Source: Planctomycetota bacterium (GTDB lineage Bacteria > Planctomycetota > MHYJ01 > JACQXL01 > JACRIJ01). Taken from it: a stretch of 48,250 nt of DNA. How positions within the stretch are numbered: position 1 is the first letter of the stretch; every line of letters begins with the position of its first letter. Below are positions 16,634-24,338 of the stretch, piece by piece. The stretch covers positions 1 to 48,250 of the forward strand of contig JACRIJ010000114.1 in NCBI GenBank assembly GCA_016220095.1, given 5' to 3'. Below the pieces are notes generated by a model. That model saw only the letters and a program-made list of their open reading frames with translations. It was not told the DNA's origin and did not search any database. Position numbers and translations under genes: made by a program.

Positions 16634-16722
16634 ATCAGAAGCCTTAGCGAATGAGGGAAGGCCTGACCACATTTCATTTTGAAAAAAAATAGACGTAATA
16701 ATTTTAAGGCATAATGCCCATA

Positions 16723-16905
16723 TTAATGTTGAACTGTCCTAAAATCTACAACTCTTTCATTTTCATCAAAAATCAAAAGCAGGCCCTCACAATCAATAGC
16801 AGGGCCATATTGCTCCAGATAATATTCCCAACTGACAAGAGGCCCATCGTTTCTTGTCTCGTAAGGCCTTCCTAATTCTTTCAGTACATATTGTTCCTTC
16901 ATCCC
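16723..16905 (-). pseudogene. BamE/SmpA-like domain fragment, probably a gene remnant
   Basis: The frame from the ATG at 16905 encodes 60 residues. Together with the preceding codons (IITIG) they match the core of the SmpA/OmlA (BamE-like) fold: IGMKEQYVLKELGRPYE, then WEYYLE, LLLIFDENERVVDFRTV. Normal members have a lipoprotein signal and more sequence ahead. Here the frame stays open upstream to 17187, but that part is encoded by the dispersed repeat DNA and looks nothing like protein. The 5' part has therefore probably been lost or replaced by repeats. A functional 60-residue product is possible but less likely. No Shine-Dalgarno is seen. Confidence 0.55.
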
Positions 16906-17046
16906 GATTGTTATTATTTTTCGGCAAAACTTAATTTTTGGGGGATAATCCCTTACGCAGATATTGCTCGTGGTCGTCTTAGCGTACTTAGCGATCTTTG
17001 CGGTTGTACCGTCATCGTTAGTCGTACTACGAACGGAATAAACCAC

Positions 17047-17079
17047 TGAACCCTGTACCGATATCTGGTACAGGGTGAA
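17047..17079. repeat. 25-bp hairpin inserted in a repeat, flanked by TGAA duplication
   Basis: CCCTGTACC (17051-17059) pairs perfectly with GGTACAGGG (17067-17075) over a 7-base loop. TGAA flanks it on both sides (17047-17050 and 17076-17079). The homologous tract at 15198-15242 has a single TGAA (15216-15219) and no hairpin, so it looks like the empty site. This is the footprint expected of an insertion with a 4-bp target duplication. Confidence 0.75.
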
Positions 17080-17233
17080 TACACTGAACACACCGAAACG
17101 TTTATACGCCTTCGTGGGAATAACCAGTAAAATATATCCGATGCAAACGTAATCGTATACGAACGGCAATTCACATAGCGCAACCATATTCTAGCCCCGG
17201 GAGCCGAGATCCGAGTACCGGAACGACGGACGA

Positions 17234-17290
17234 TTGAAGCTCCCTGTAGCAAGTCTTCGGCGAGCTCAGCCGAGCCGCTACAGGGAATCT
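17234..17290. repeat. Dispersed hairpin repeat, copy 2, with a second palindrome in its loop
   Basis: The first 20 bases equal 380-399 exactly. The arms TCCCTGTAGC (17241-17250) and GCTACAGGGA (17277-17286) pair perfectly. Copy 1 has a 2-base centre; here 23 extra bases (17254-17276) occupy the loop and are themselves partly palindromic (TCGGC/GCCGA around GAGCTC). Confidence 0.75.
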
Positions 17291-17463
17291 TCTCGTCTAA
17301 GGAAAACGAATGTTGTATTGTGCCTGCTTACCCTGCAGTCCTTCGCTACGGCTCACTTCGCTTTGCTCAGTATAAACTTAACGAAGTAAGCGGAGCGAAG
17401 TGGTTATCCTATGTAAATTCCATACAGAAAACTTCCGCATAACATGCCATTACGAAAGAACAT

Positions 17464-19845
17464 TTAAACTATAGCGTAAAGTATTATCGCGCCGTTGTAA
17501 ACCGCGTGCACCAGCATTGAAAAAACCAGGTTTCCCGTCTTTTCATATATCCACGCCGTTGCCAGTCCCAGGCAGAATACCGGTATCGCGGATATGGGCG
17601 GATGCACTGCCGCGAATATCAGCGCGCTTAGGACAGCGGAAAAATAAAACGTCCTTGTACGCCTTAATCCGCGGAAAACCATCCCGCGGAAAAGTATCTC
17701 TTCAAAAAACGGCGCCGCCATTATTACAACCGCTGTCATCCAGAAATTAAAATCCTCAGGCATCAATACGGTTTGTTGTTTCAAATACGGAATCCGGGAT
17801 ATCAAGGCGGAATACGCAATACCCGCGCCTGATGCAATTACTCCCGCAACCAGCGCAAAAAGCATAGAGGCGAAAAAACCGTTGAATCTGAGAACTGATC
17901 TTAAAACGCCTCCGGCCGTAACGGCTTTGCTCCGCCACAATGTCAAAAAGGCAAACATCACTGTCATTGCGCCGGCTGTTGCGTACGACAGGCCGATGGC
18001 GGACCATTTCTCCAGGCCGTTGAACGTACATACGATTATTGCCAATGCCTGCAGGAAGAAAAAAACCACAACGGAAATCAGTCCGTCCGCGAGGTCCGTT
18101 TTCCTTAGCGGCATAGCAGACGGGTCCAGCAGATATCCGGCTTGTTCCGTAACCTTCTGCCACAGGGCGGTCGCGAGCACGCAGAACATGAACAACACGA
18201 CGCCTTTGCTCCACAAGCCCGGCAGATACAGGCCCGCGCCGAACAAAGCGCCCAGCATCATATACAAATACACCATCTCCTTGCGCATCCGTTCCTTGAC
18301 TTCGGTTGCCAGCGGGTCGGCGCCTATTACCCCTATGGACGCGCCGATTATGCCGAATACGGGAAGCCCGAGCAATATCCATACAGCCGCCTGCGCGTCC
18401 TGCGCTGAAAAACCTCCGCGCCAGTAAATGCCGATTCCGAACGCGACAGAAGCATAAAACATCGCCATTATATTCCAGAACCAGAGCTTTTTCAGTATCA
18501 TTTTTTCTATCGTATGCGGAAATGTATAGAACATCCACAGTGCGTCTTTTTCATCAAATATCAGATTTATCGCCGACGATATCAGGGAATACATCCCGAT
18601 TCCGAAAGAAATCGCGCCCCAGTGCAAAGGATTATTAAGCGCGCTTTTCAGAATTTCGGGACTGAAAAGAAGCTGGATAATAATTATAAACGGGGCCAGA
18701 AGCAATCCTATTATCCTGCTCATGTCTCTTTTAAGAAGTTTCAGGTCCTTGCCAACTATGCCGAATGATTGAATAGCATACGGTTTTCCGGAAACCTTGC
18801 CCCGCATGGTCTCCATTTTCACGGCCTCAAGGCCTCTATTTGAAACTGCGCCGATAATATATGAAATGCCCGACAGAACGAGGATTATCTGGCCGGAAAG
18901 AATCAGTAATTTAATAAGAACGCCGGCCGCGGAATCGGAATGAAATATTCCAAGGGCAAGGCCTGTCGGCAGATATTCCGTTATTATGCCGAAATCCCGT
19001 ATCCATCCGTATAGAAAATAATCCGTCCGTCCAACCGAGCTGTTCAGTGATAAAACGAGAAAGAAAATCACCGTTCCCGCAAGCGTGCTAATCGCCCATA
19101 TAGTCTTTAGCTTGCTTGTTGAAAACCTTTTATAGCCGGCCAATTCAATAATAGCTGTAATCCCGGCTATCAGCAGATTTACCATAAGCGTTATTACGAT
19201 CGCCGCCGGCACCGCGAGCCAGCCGTAACCCCAGAACATCAACAGTAATACGGAAAATGCCGGAAATACAATCCAGCCGAATACGTTCAAAATCGCCTGC
19301 TGGAAAATACGCGCGGCGCATATCGCTGGTATAGGCGCGGGCATTGACAAGAGCCACTCAAATTCAAATTCCCCCTGTGACATGCCGGTAAAAGTGCCTC
19401 CAAGCGACCACAGCAGTACTACAAGGAAAATCAGCGCCATTACAAAAGCCGCCGCAGTGAAAAAAGGCCGCGTCTGGTATACGGAACCGCCAAAACCGGT
19501 ATCTTCATAACTCGTTTGCAATTTGTTATTGAATTCAAGAAGGGCATTTGCCTTTGAATGGATGGATTGCATTGAACTGTCATACGCTGTGATTTTTGAC
19601 CCGAGTGTCCGTATTATGGTGAAGGCTATTCCGAAAGCCGAAAAACTCATCCAGCCGAAAATTAGCAGTGCGAACAGCAATCCGAACTGCTTTTTGCGCG
19701 GAGTGCCCGTGCGCGCCGGCGCATTGTATTTCCTTTTCCTGCCAATCTGCGTAAACGAAAACATTCTGTTCAGCATCCTGACAGCTTTCAGGCGCAGGAT
19801 ATTGTATAAAATACCGGTTGTTGATATTTGAGTGGATAACTGCAT
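17464..19845 (-). CDS. ABC transporter permease fused to a CPBP intramembrane protease
   Basis: A 793-residue polytopic membrane protein. The first ~560 residues are an ABC-2/NatB-like permease with an extracytoplasmic loop near the N-terminus, between the segment LLFALLIFGWMSFSAFGIAF and the next at about residue 130. The last ~200 form a CPBP (Rce1/CAAX-type) protease with the three catalytic motifs EEILFRG, FAAVHPP and HAVYNGA. This fused architecture is a recognised family, frequent in Planctomycetota. The cognate ATPase is upstream at 20031-20783. Role unknown; export linked to proteolysis of a peptide or lipoprotein is a guess. The start is uncertain: an ATG at 19776 is an alternative, and the 185-base gap before the gene is low-complexity. 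Confidence 0.88.
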   Translation of the reverse strand: MQLSTQISTTGILYNILRLKAVRMLNRMFSFTQIGRKRKYNAPARTGTPRKKQFGLLFALLIFGWMSFSAFGIAFTIIRTLGSKITAYDSSMQSIHSKANALLEFNNKLQTSYEDTGFGGSVYQTRPFFTAAAFVMALIFLVVLLWSLGGTFTGMSQGEFEFEWLLSMPAPIPAICAARIFQQAILNVFGWIVFPAFSVLLLMFWGYGWLAVPAAIVITLMVNLLIAGITAIIELAGYKRFSTSKLKTIWAISTLAGTVIFFLVLSLNSSVGRTDYFLYGWIRDFGIITEYLPTGLALGIFHSDSAAGVLIKLLILSGQIILVLSGISYIIGAVSNRGLEAVKMETMRGKVSGKPYAIQSFGIVGKDLKLLKRDMSRIIGLLLAPFIIIIQLLFSPEILKSALNNPLHWGAISFGIGMYSLISSAINLIFDEKDALWMFYTFPHTIEKMILKKLWFWNIMAMFYASVAFGIGIYWRGGFSAQDAQAAVWILLGLPVFGIIGASIGVIGADPLATEVKERMRKEMVYLYMMLGALFGAGLYLPGLWSKGVVLFMFCVLATALWQKVTEQAGYLLDPSAMPLRKTDLADGLISVVVFFFLQALAIIVCTFNGLEKWSAIGLSYATAGAMTVMFAFLTLWRSKAVTAGGVLRSVLRFNGFFASMLFALVAGVIASGAGIAYSALISRIPYLKQQTVLMPEDFNFWMTAVVIMAAPFFEEILFRGMVFRGLRRTRTFYFSAVLSALIFAAVHPPISAIPVFCLGLATAWIYEKTGNLVFSMLVHAVYNGAIILYAIV

Positions 19846-20030
19846 ACGAGTCTATGAGTTTGGGGTCTAAGAGTCTGGAGTCCGAGGTCAGCAGTCTGGA
19901 ATCGTAACTCAGGACTCAAGACTTAAGACTCAGGACTCTACAGTCCATTCTCTTCCATTTTTCCTTCTTGCTCCTTCGTTTATCCGTGCGTTTCCTGCGA
20001 GTCGTAACGATACTACGATTATTACGAGCG
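19846..20030. repeat. Low-complexity GACTC/GAGTC repeat between ABC genes
   Basis: The gap is made of degenerate copies of words such as GACTCAAGACTTAAGACTC and GAGTCTGGAGTCCGAG (about 19850-19942), followed by a pyrimidine-rich stretch and CGTAACGATACTACG. Similar words appear before the gene at 596 (about 519-535). It lies between the ATPase stop and the permease start and reaches the permease ATG. Confidence 0.65.
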
Positions 20031-20783
20031 TCAGCGATCCTGCGCATCAAGGCGTTCTTCAGGTTTTGTTACCGCGAAGAACGCTTCTTCCAGCGAGCCG
20101 CCCTGGCACAACTTGTTTTCCAGATCAGCCGGGGTTCCTACGGCGAGCAACTGTCCGTTGTTTATTATAGCAACCCTATGGCAGAGTTTATCCGCCATTT
20201 CAAGCAGATGCGTATTGAGAAAAACCGTCTTGCCTGCCCCGGCCGAAGCCGATATCCAATTCTGCACTTCGCGCGCGGCTATTGGGTCAAGGCCGTTGGT
20301 AGGTTCATCAAGAAGGAAAACCGCCGGGTCATGAATCAAGGCGCAACAGAGCCCGAGCTTGCGTTTCATGCCGGCCGAATAGTTTACGGCATATTCGTAC
20401 GCCGCGTCCGCGAGTGAAAATTGTTCCAGCAACTCATGGGTGCGTCTGCGGACGGTTATTTTGTCAAGACCGTGCATATTACCGACAAAATGAAGAATTT
20501 CTTCGCCCCTGAGGTAATCGTGGAACATCGGATTATCAGGAAGATAACCGACAAAATGTTTTACCCGCACGCGGTCGCTGTGGCAATCAAGGCCGTGGAT
20601 GCGGCATGAGCCCCCGGAAGGGATAAGCATACCCATCAAAAGCCTGATAGTAGTTGTTTTCCCGGCTCCGTTCGGGCCGAGAAACCCGAAAATTTCGCCG
20701 GCTTCCACCTGCAGGTTCAAACGCTCAAGGGCCCTGAACGAACCGTAGTCCTTGGTTAAATCAGCACATTCTATTTCACTCAT
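20031..20783 (-). CDS. ABC transporter ATP-binding protein (NatA/CcmA type)
   Basis: A 250-residue cytoplasmic ATPase with Walker A GPNGAGKT (36-43), the signature YSAGMKRK (135-142), Walker B VFLLDEP (155-161) and the H-loop LNTHLLEMA. It is the energising partner of ABC-2 type permeases; the adjacent permease/CPBP fusion is the obvious one. It starts 15 bases after the DUF2950-like gene, so these two are probably co-transcribed. No Shine-Dalgarno is visible before the ATG. Confidence 0.93.
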   Translation of the reverse strand: MSEIECADLTKDYGSFRALERLNLQVEAGEIFGFLGPNGAGKTTTIRLLMGMLIPSGGSCRIHGLDCHSDRVRVKHFVGYLPDNPMFHDYLRGEEILHFVGNMHGLDKITVRRRTHELLEQFSLADAAYEYAVNYSAGMKRKLGLCCALIHDPAVFLLDEPTNGLDPIAAREVQNWISASAGAGKTVFLNTHLLEMADKLCHRVAIINNGQLLAVGTPADLENKLCQGGSLEEAFFAVTKPEERLDAQDR

Positions 20784-20798
20784 GTCAAAAACCGTTCT

Positions 20799-21416
20799 CT
20801 ATTCCGGCCTTTCTGAACTCCATTCGTCATCTTCAAGGCTGGAAGGAAACGAATCCGCAGCCTCTCCGCCGATGTCCTTCCAATACACAGTTCCTTTTTC
20901 ATTTATGACGAAGGTTTTATTGCCTGTAACGCCGTATTCGGCGGGAAAAGCGCAAAATGCAAATGAATACGGATTCTCGTATGTTAAATTATCGCCATTG
21001 CTGTCCTGCGCGTATTCCTTTCCGTGCGCGTCGTAAGTAATTATAGCATAATAATAGCCATTGAAGGGTACTGGATTATCGGTCAATTCGGGCCCGACGG
21101 GCGGTTTGTCCGATGGAGGCACGGGATCGCTGTCTGCCATGGCAACATCTTTATTTATAAGGGCAATTTGTTTGCCCAGGGCATTCGTTAAACGGTACAA
21201 ACCCGAAACGTCTTCTACCCAGTAATCCCTTTTGCCGTTCCTGTCCGAATCTTCCAGATGGAGGTTTTGTTCGGCTTCCACCAGATTCATAAGCGCATAG
21301 TATGCGGCAAGTTCATTATGGTGCATTGCCAACTCTTTGCCGCCGCATCCATTATGCGCAAATAATCCGGCGGTCAACATTATTCCCAGAAAAACTTTTA
21401 CACACGTCCTGTTCAT
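20799..21416 (-). CDS. Exported DUF2950-like protein
   Basis: A 205-residue protein with a signal peptide (KVFLGIMLTAGLFA) followed by a cysteine (NGC), so a lipoprotein is possible, although the lipobox is poor. The body resembles the C-terminal part of DUF2950 proteins: AAYYALMNLVEAEQNLHLED, DRNGKRDYW, GYYYAIITYDAHGKEY, FCAFPAEYGVTGNKTFVI and GTVYWKDIGG. Function unknown. It lies between valS and the ABC ATPase on the same strand. The 64-base gap before it has degenerate TCTGAGATTT repeats on the minus strand. Confidence 0.68.
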   Translation of the reverse strand: MNRTCVKVFLGIMLTAGLFAHNGCGGKELAMHHNELAAYYALMNLVEAEQNLHLEDSDRNGKRDYWVEDVSGLYRLTNALGKQIALINKDVAMADSDPVPPSDKPPVGPELTDNPVPFNGYYYAIITYDAHGKEYAQDSNGDNLTYENPYSFAFCAFPAEYGVTGNKTFVINEKGTVYWKDIGGEAADSFPSSLEDDEWSSERPE

Positions 21417-21480
21417 ATAAATCCCCAGTTGTATCGCATATTCCGAATCTCAAATCTGAAATCTCAGATCTCAAACGCGC

Positions 21481-24171
21481 TTATTGCGCGAAGTCTTTCA
21501 AGCTTTCTTCAATTGCGGCAATCTGAGCGGCAGTTTCCTCTTTCCGCTGTTTTTCCATTTCCACGATTTCTTCCGGAGCGTGTTCCGCGAAATCGGGATT
21601 GGATAATTTCTTTTCCACGCCGGCGAGCTGTTCCTGCGTTTTCTTTAATTGCGTCCGCAATTTCGCGGATTCCTTTTCAATATCAATAACATCGCCGAGC
21701 GGAACAAATATTTTATATCCGGCAACAAGGCAGGACGCGCTTTTAGGCGGCTTCGCGAGATTAAGCCCGTATTCTATCGCATCAAGCACTGCTATTTCCT
21801 TTAACAGCGTCTGGTGTTCGCGTATTTTTGCCAGGACTTCTTCGTTATCCGCGGAAATCAGGGCGCTAAGCGGTTTGTTTTTCGGGATATTCATCCTCGC
21901 CCGCACGTCTCTTATTCCGCTTATGCCCTGCATTAAGACATCCATTTCCTGTTCGATGCTTATGCTTATCCTACGCGCGTTGCACGCCGGCCAGCGGGCA
22001 GAGGCGATGCTTTCTTCCATGCCGGTACCTTCGCCTTCAAGGCGCCTGAAGACCTGCCAGAGTTTTTCAGTGACGAAAGGAGTGTACGGATGGAGCATTT
22101 TAACCGTATCCTGAAGGCATTGGTAGAGCACATGAAGGGCGATTAATTTGGATTCTTCCCCGCGTTCTCCCCTGAGGCGGGGTTTTACGATTTCAATATA
22201 CCAGTCGCACAGGTCGTGCCAGAAATAGTCGTAAATAATGTGGGCGGCCTCGCCGAACTGGAAGATCTCCAGCGTTTCCGTGTACACGCGAATGGTGCTG
22301 TTCAGGCGGCTGAGTATCCAGCGGTCTTCAAAGTCAAGTTTATCTTCCTGCATTGGCGCGGTAATCCTGCTGAAATCTCCGGCATTGCTCAGGAAAAACC
22401 TTGAGGAATTCCAGAGTTTAGTTATGAAATTCCTTCCGAGTTCGTAAATTTTATCGGAAATTTTCACGTCTTCTCCGAGCGGCACATTGGACATAATGCC
22501 GAGCCTGACGGCATCGGCGCCGTATTTTTCAAAGACTTCTATGGGGTCAGGCGAATTTCCGAGCGATTTGCTCATTTTTCTCCCCTGGTTATCCCGGGCG
22601 ATGCCGTGAAAATATACTACCTTGAACGGCGCCTTGCCCGTAAACTGGAAACCCGCCATAATCATGCGCGCTACCCAGAAGAATATTATATCCTTGCCTG
22701 CGTTCAGCACCGTAGTGGGATAGAAGTATTCGTATTCCGGCGTTTCCTCGGGCCAGCCGAGGGTTGAAAACGGCCACAGCCATGATGAGAACCACGTATC
22801 CAGCACGTCCGGATCCTGATAGATATCCGTACTCTGGCAATGCCGGCATTGCGTCGGGTCTTTACGCGTGATGGTTTTTTGGCCGCATTTCCTGCAGTAC
22901 CAGACCGGGATGCGATGTCCCCACCATAGCTGGCGGGATATGCACCAGTCGCGGATATTTTCCATCCAGTCAAGGTATATCTTCGTCCACCTGTCGGGAA
23001 CGAAAACAATTTTGCCGGATTTTACGGCTTCAATTGCCGGTTCGGCAAGCGGTTTCATATTTATAAACCACTGGGTGGAAATGGAAGGTTCAATGGCCGT
23101 ATTGCACCTGTAGCAATGGCCCACGGAATGCTTATATTTTTCCTGTTTCAGCAGAAGGCCAAGCGCTGTCAGGTCCGCGATAACTTTTTCGCGGCATTTG
23201 AATCTGTCAAGGCCTTGATATGGACCCGCGTTTTCGTTCATTTTGGCATCCTTAGTCAGGATGCTTATTGACTGTAATTTATGGTCCTTGCCCATCGCAA
23301 AATCATTCGGGTCGTGAGCGGGCGTAATCTTGACCGCGCCGGAGCCGAATTTAATATCCACGCGGGCGTCCGCTATGATGGGTATCTCCCTGTTCGTCAG
23401 CGGAAGTACGATGGTTTTATTTATAAGATTTTTGTAACGTTCATCATCGGGATGTACGGCAACGGCGGTATCGCCGAGCATTGTTTCAGGGCGCGTGGTG
23501 GCAACGGTTATGGATTCAGAAGAATCCTTAACCGGGTATTTTATCCAATACAACCCGCCGGTGATTTCCCTGTACTCAACCTCTTCATCCGACAGGGCGG
23601 TCAGGCAACGCGGGCACCAATTGACGAGGTACTCGCCCTGATAGACAAGGCCTTCCTCGCAAAGCCGGACGAATGCTTCGCGGACCGCGTACGACAACTC
23701 CGAGTCCATTGTAAACCTTGTCCTCTGCCAATCGCAGGAGCATCCCAATTTCTTGAGTTGTTCTATGATGCGGTTGCCGTACATGCCGCGCCATTCCCAG
23801 CATTTTTCCACGAAAGCCTCCCTGCCGAGCTGTTGCTTGGACATGCCCTGTTTAGCAAGGTCTTTTTCAACGACATTCTGGGTGGCGATGCCGGCATGGT
23901 CGGTACCTGGAATCCATGCTGTCACGAGGCCTTTCATACGGGCGAATCTGACCATAATATCCTGCGGGGTATTATCAAGCACATGGCCCATCGTAAGAAT
24001 GCCCGTGATGTTAGGAGGCGGAATAGCTATGACGAATTTAGGCTTTCCGGGCGCAACCGAACCGTGAAACAGGCCTTTTGATTCCCAGAAATTATAGATC
24101 TCGTCCTCCGAAAGCAGGCCGATGCTGACATTGCTTTCTTTAGAATCATACCTTGCCGGCAATTCCAGCAT
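21481..24171 (-). CDS. valS: Valyl-tRNA synthetase
   Basis: An 896-residue class I synthetase that attaches valine to tRNA-Val. The ATG at 24171 is chosen because TTGAGG lies about 9 bases upstream; a TTG 15 bases further up is less likely. The HIGH-type motif PPNITGILTMGH is near residues 45-57, the CP1 editing domain follows, cysteine pairs that may bind zinc include YCRKCG and CRHC (about 425-450), and KMSKS (GRKMSKSLGN) is near 530. The C-terminal ~70 residues are a charged coiled coil (ESAKLRTQLKKTQEQLAGVE), the tRNA-binding arm typical of ValRS. Full length and intact. Confidence 0.97.
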   Translation of the reverse strand: MLELPARYDSKESNVSIGLLSEDEIYNFWESKGLFHGSVAPGKPKFVIAIPPPNITGILTMGHVLDNTPQDIMVRFARMKGLVTAWIPGTDHAGIATQNVVEKDLAKQGMSKQQLGREAFVEKCWEWRGMYGNRIIEQLKKLGCSCDWQRTRFTMDSELSYAVREAFVRLCEEGLVYQGEYLVNWCPRCLTALSDEEVEYREITGGLYWIKYPVKDSSESITVATTRPETMLGDTAVAVHPDDERYKNLINKTIVLPLTNREIPIIADARVDIKFGSGAVKITPAHDPNDFAMGKDHKLQSISILTKDAKMNENAGPYQGLDRFKCREKVIADLTALGLLLKQEKYKHSVGHCYRCNTAIEPSISTQWFINMKPLAEPAIEAVKSGKIVFVPDRWTKIYLDWMENIRDWCISRQLWWGHRIPVWYCRKCGQKTITRKDPTQCRHCQSTDIYQDPDVLDTWFSSWLWPFSTLGWPEETPEYEYFYPTTVLNAGKDIIFFWVARMIMAGFQFTGKAPFKVVYFHGIARDNQGRKMSKSLGNSPDPIEVFEKYGADAVRLGIMSNVPLGEDVKISDKIYELGRNFITKLWNSSRFFLSNAGDFSRITAPMQEDKLDFEDRWILSRLNSTIRVYTETLEIFQFGEAAHIIYDYFWHDLCDWYIEIVKPRLRGERGEESKLIALHVLYQCLQDTVKMLHPYTPFVTEKLWQVFRRLEGEGTGMEESIASARWPACNARRISISIEQEMDVLMQGISGIRDVRARMNIPKNKPLSALISADNEEVLAKIREHQTLLKEIAVLDAIEYGLNLAKPPKSASCLVAGYKIFVPLGDVIDIEKESAKLRTQLKKTQEQLAGVEKKLSNPDFAEHAPEEIVEMEKQRKEETAAQIAAIEESLKDFAQ

Positions 24172-24298
24172 ATTGAAAATCCTCAAAATGGCTTAACGAA
24201 AAATTAAAGACCCGATTATAATATCCTTGCTTTTTAATGTCAAGAATTAGGTATGCTGGACCACAACGCCGCATTTCGCGGAAATACGCAAATAATTC

Positions 24299-24327
24299 TT
24301 GACAAACCCGTAAGAATTCGGTATAGT
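24299..24327 (+). promoter_or_regulatory. Sigma70 promoter with almost no leader
   Basis: TTGACA (24299-24304), 17 bases, TATAGT (24322-24327). Transcription would start at about 24334, 5 bases before the ATG at 24339, too close for a Shine-Dalgarno. Confidence 0.78.
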
Positions 24328-24338
24328 ACTACATATAT

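Larger units (their letters stand above)
16906..17463. repeat. Intergenic cluster of dispersed and nested repeats
   Basis: About 560 bases without a credible gene. It holds the CTTAGCG-rich unit (16973-17015), the ACGAACGGA tract with an inserted hairpin (17029-17102), the second copy of the CCCTGTAGC element with a loop insertion (17234-17290), and a GAGC/GAAG-rich inverted pair near 17344-17402 (CACTTCGCTT against GAGCGAAGTGG) with CTCAGTATAAAC between. Each of these words also occurs in other gaps of the window. Confidence 0.75.

Noticed and set aside
16906..17187. Upstream extension of the BamE-like frame as true coding sequence
   Set aside because: The extra residues are encoded by dispersed repeats that also occur at 15198-15465 in non-coding DNA.
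19832..19842. DnaA-box-like TTATCCACT as a sign of oriC
   Set aside because: It is a single imperfect copy (shown on the plus strand as its complement) within a coding sequence, with no cluster around it.
23281..24081. A 266-codon open frame on the plus strand inside valS
   Set aside because: It lies wholly antisense to the conserved valS catalytic region and has no ribosome site or recognisable domain.
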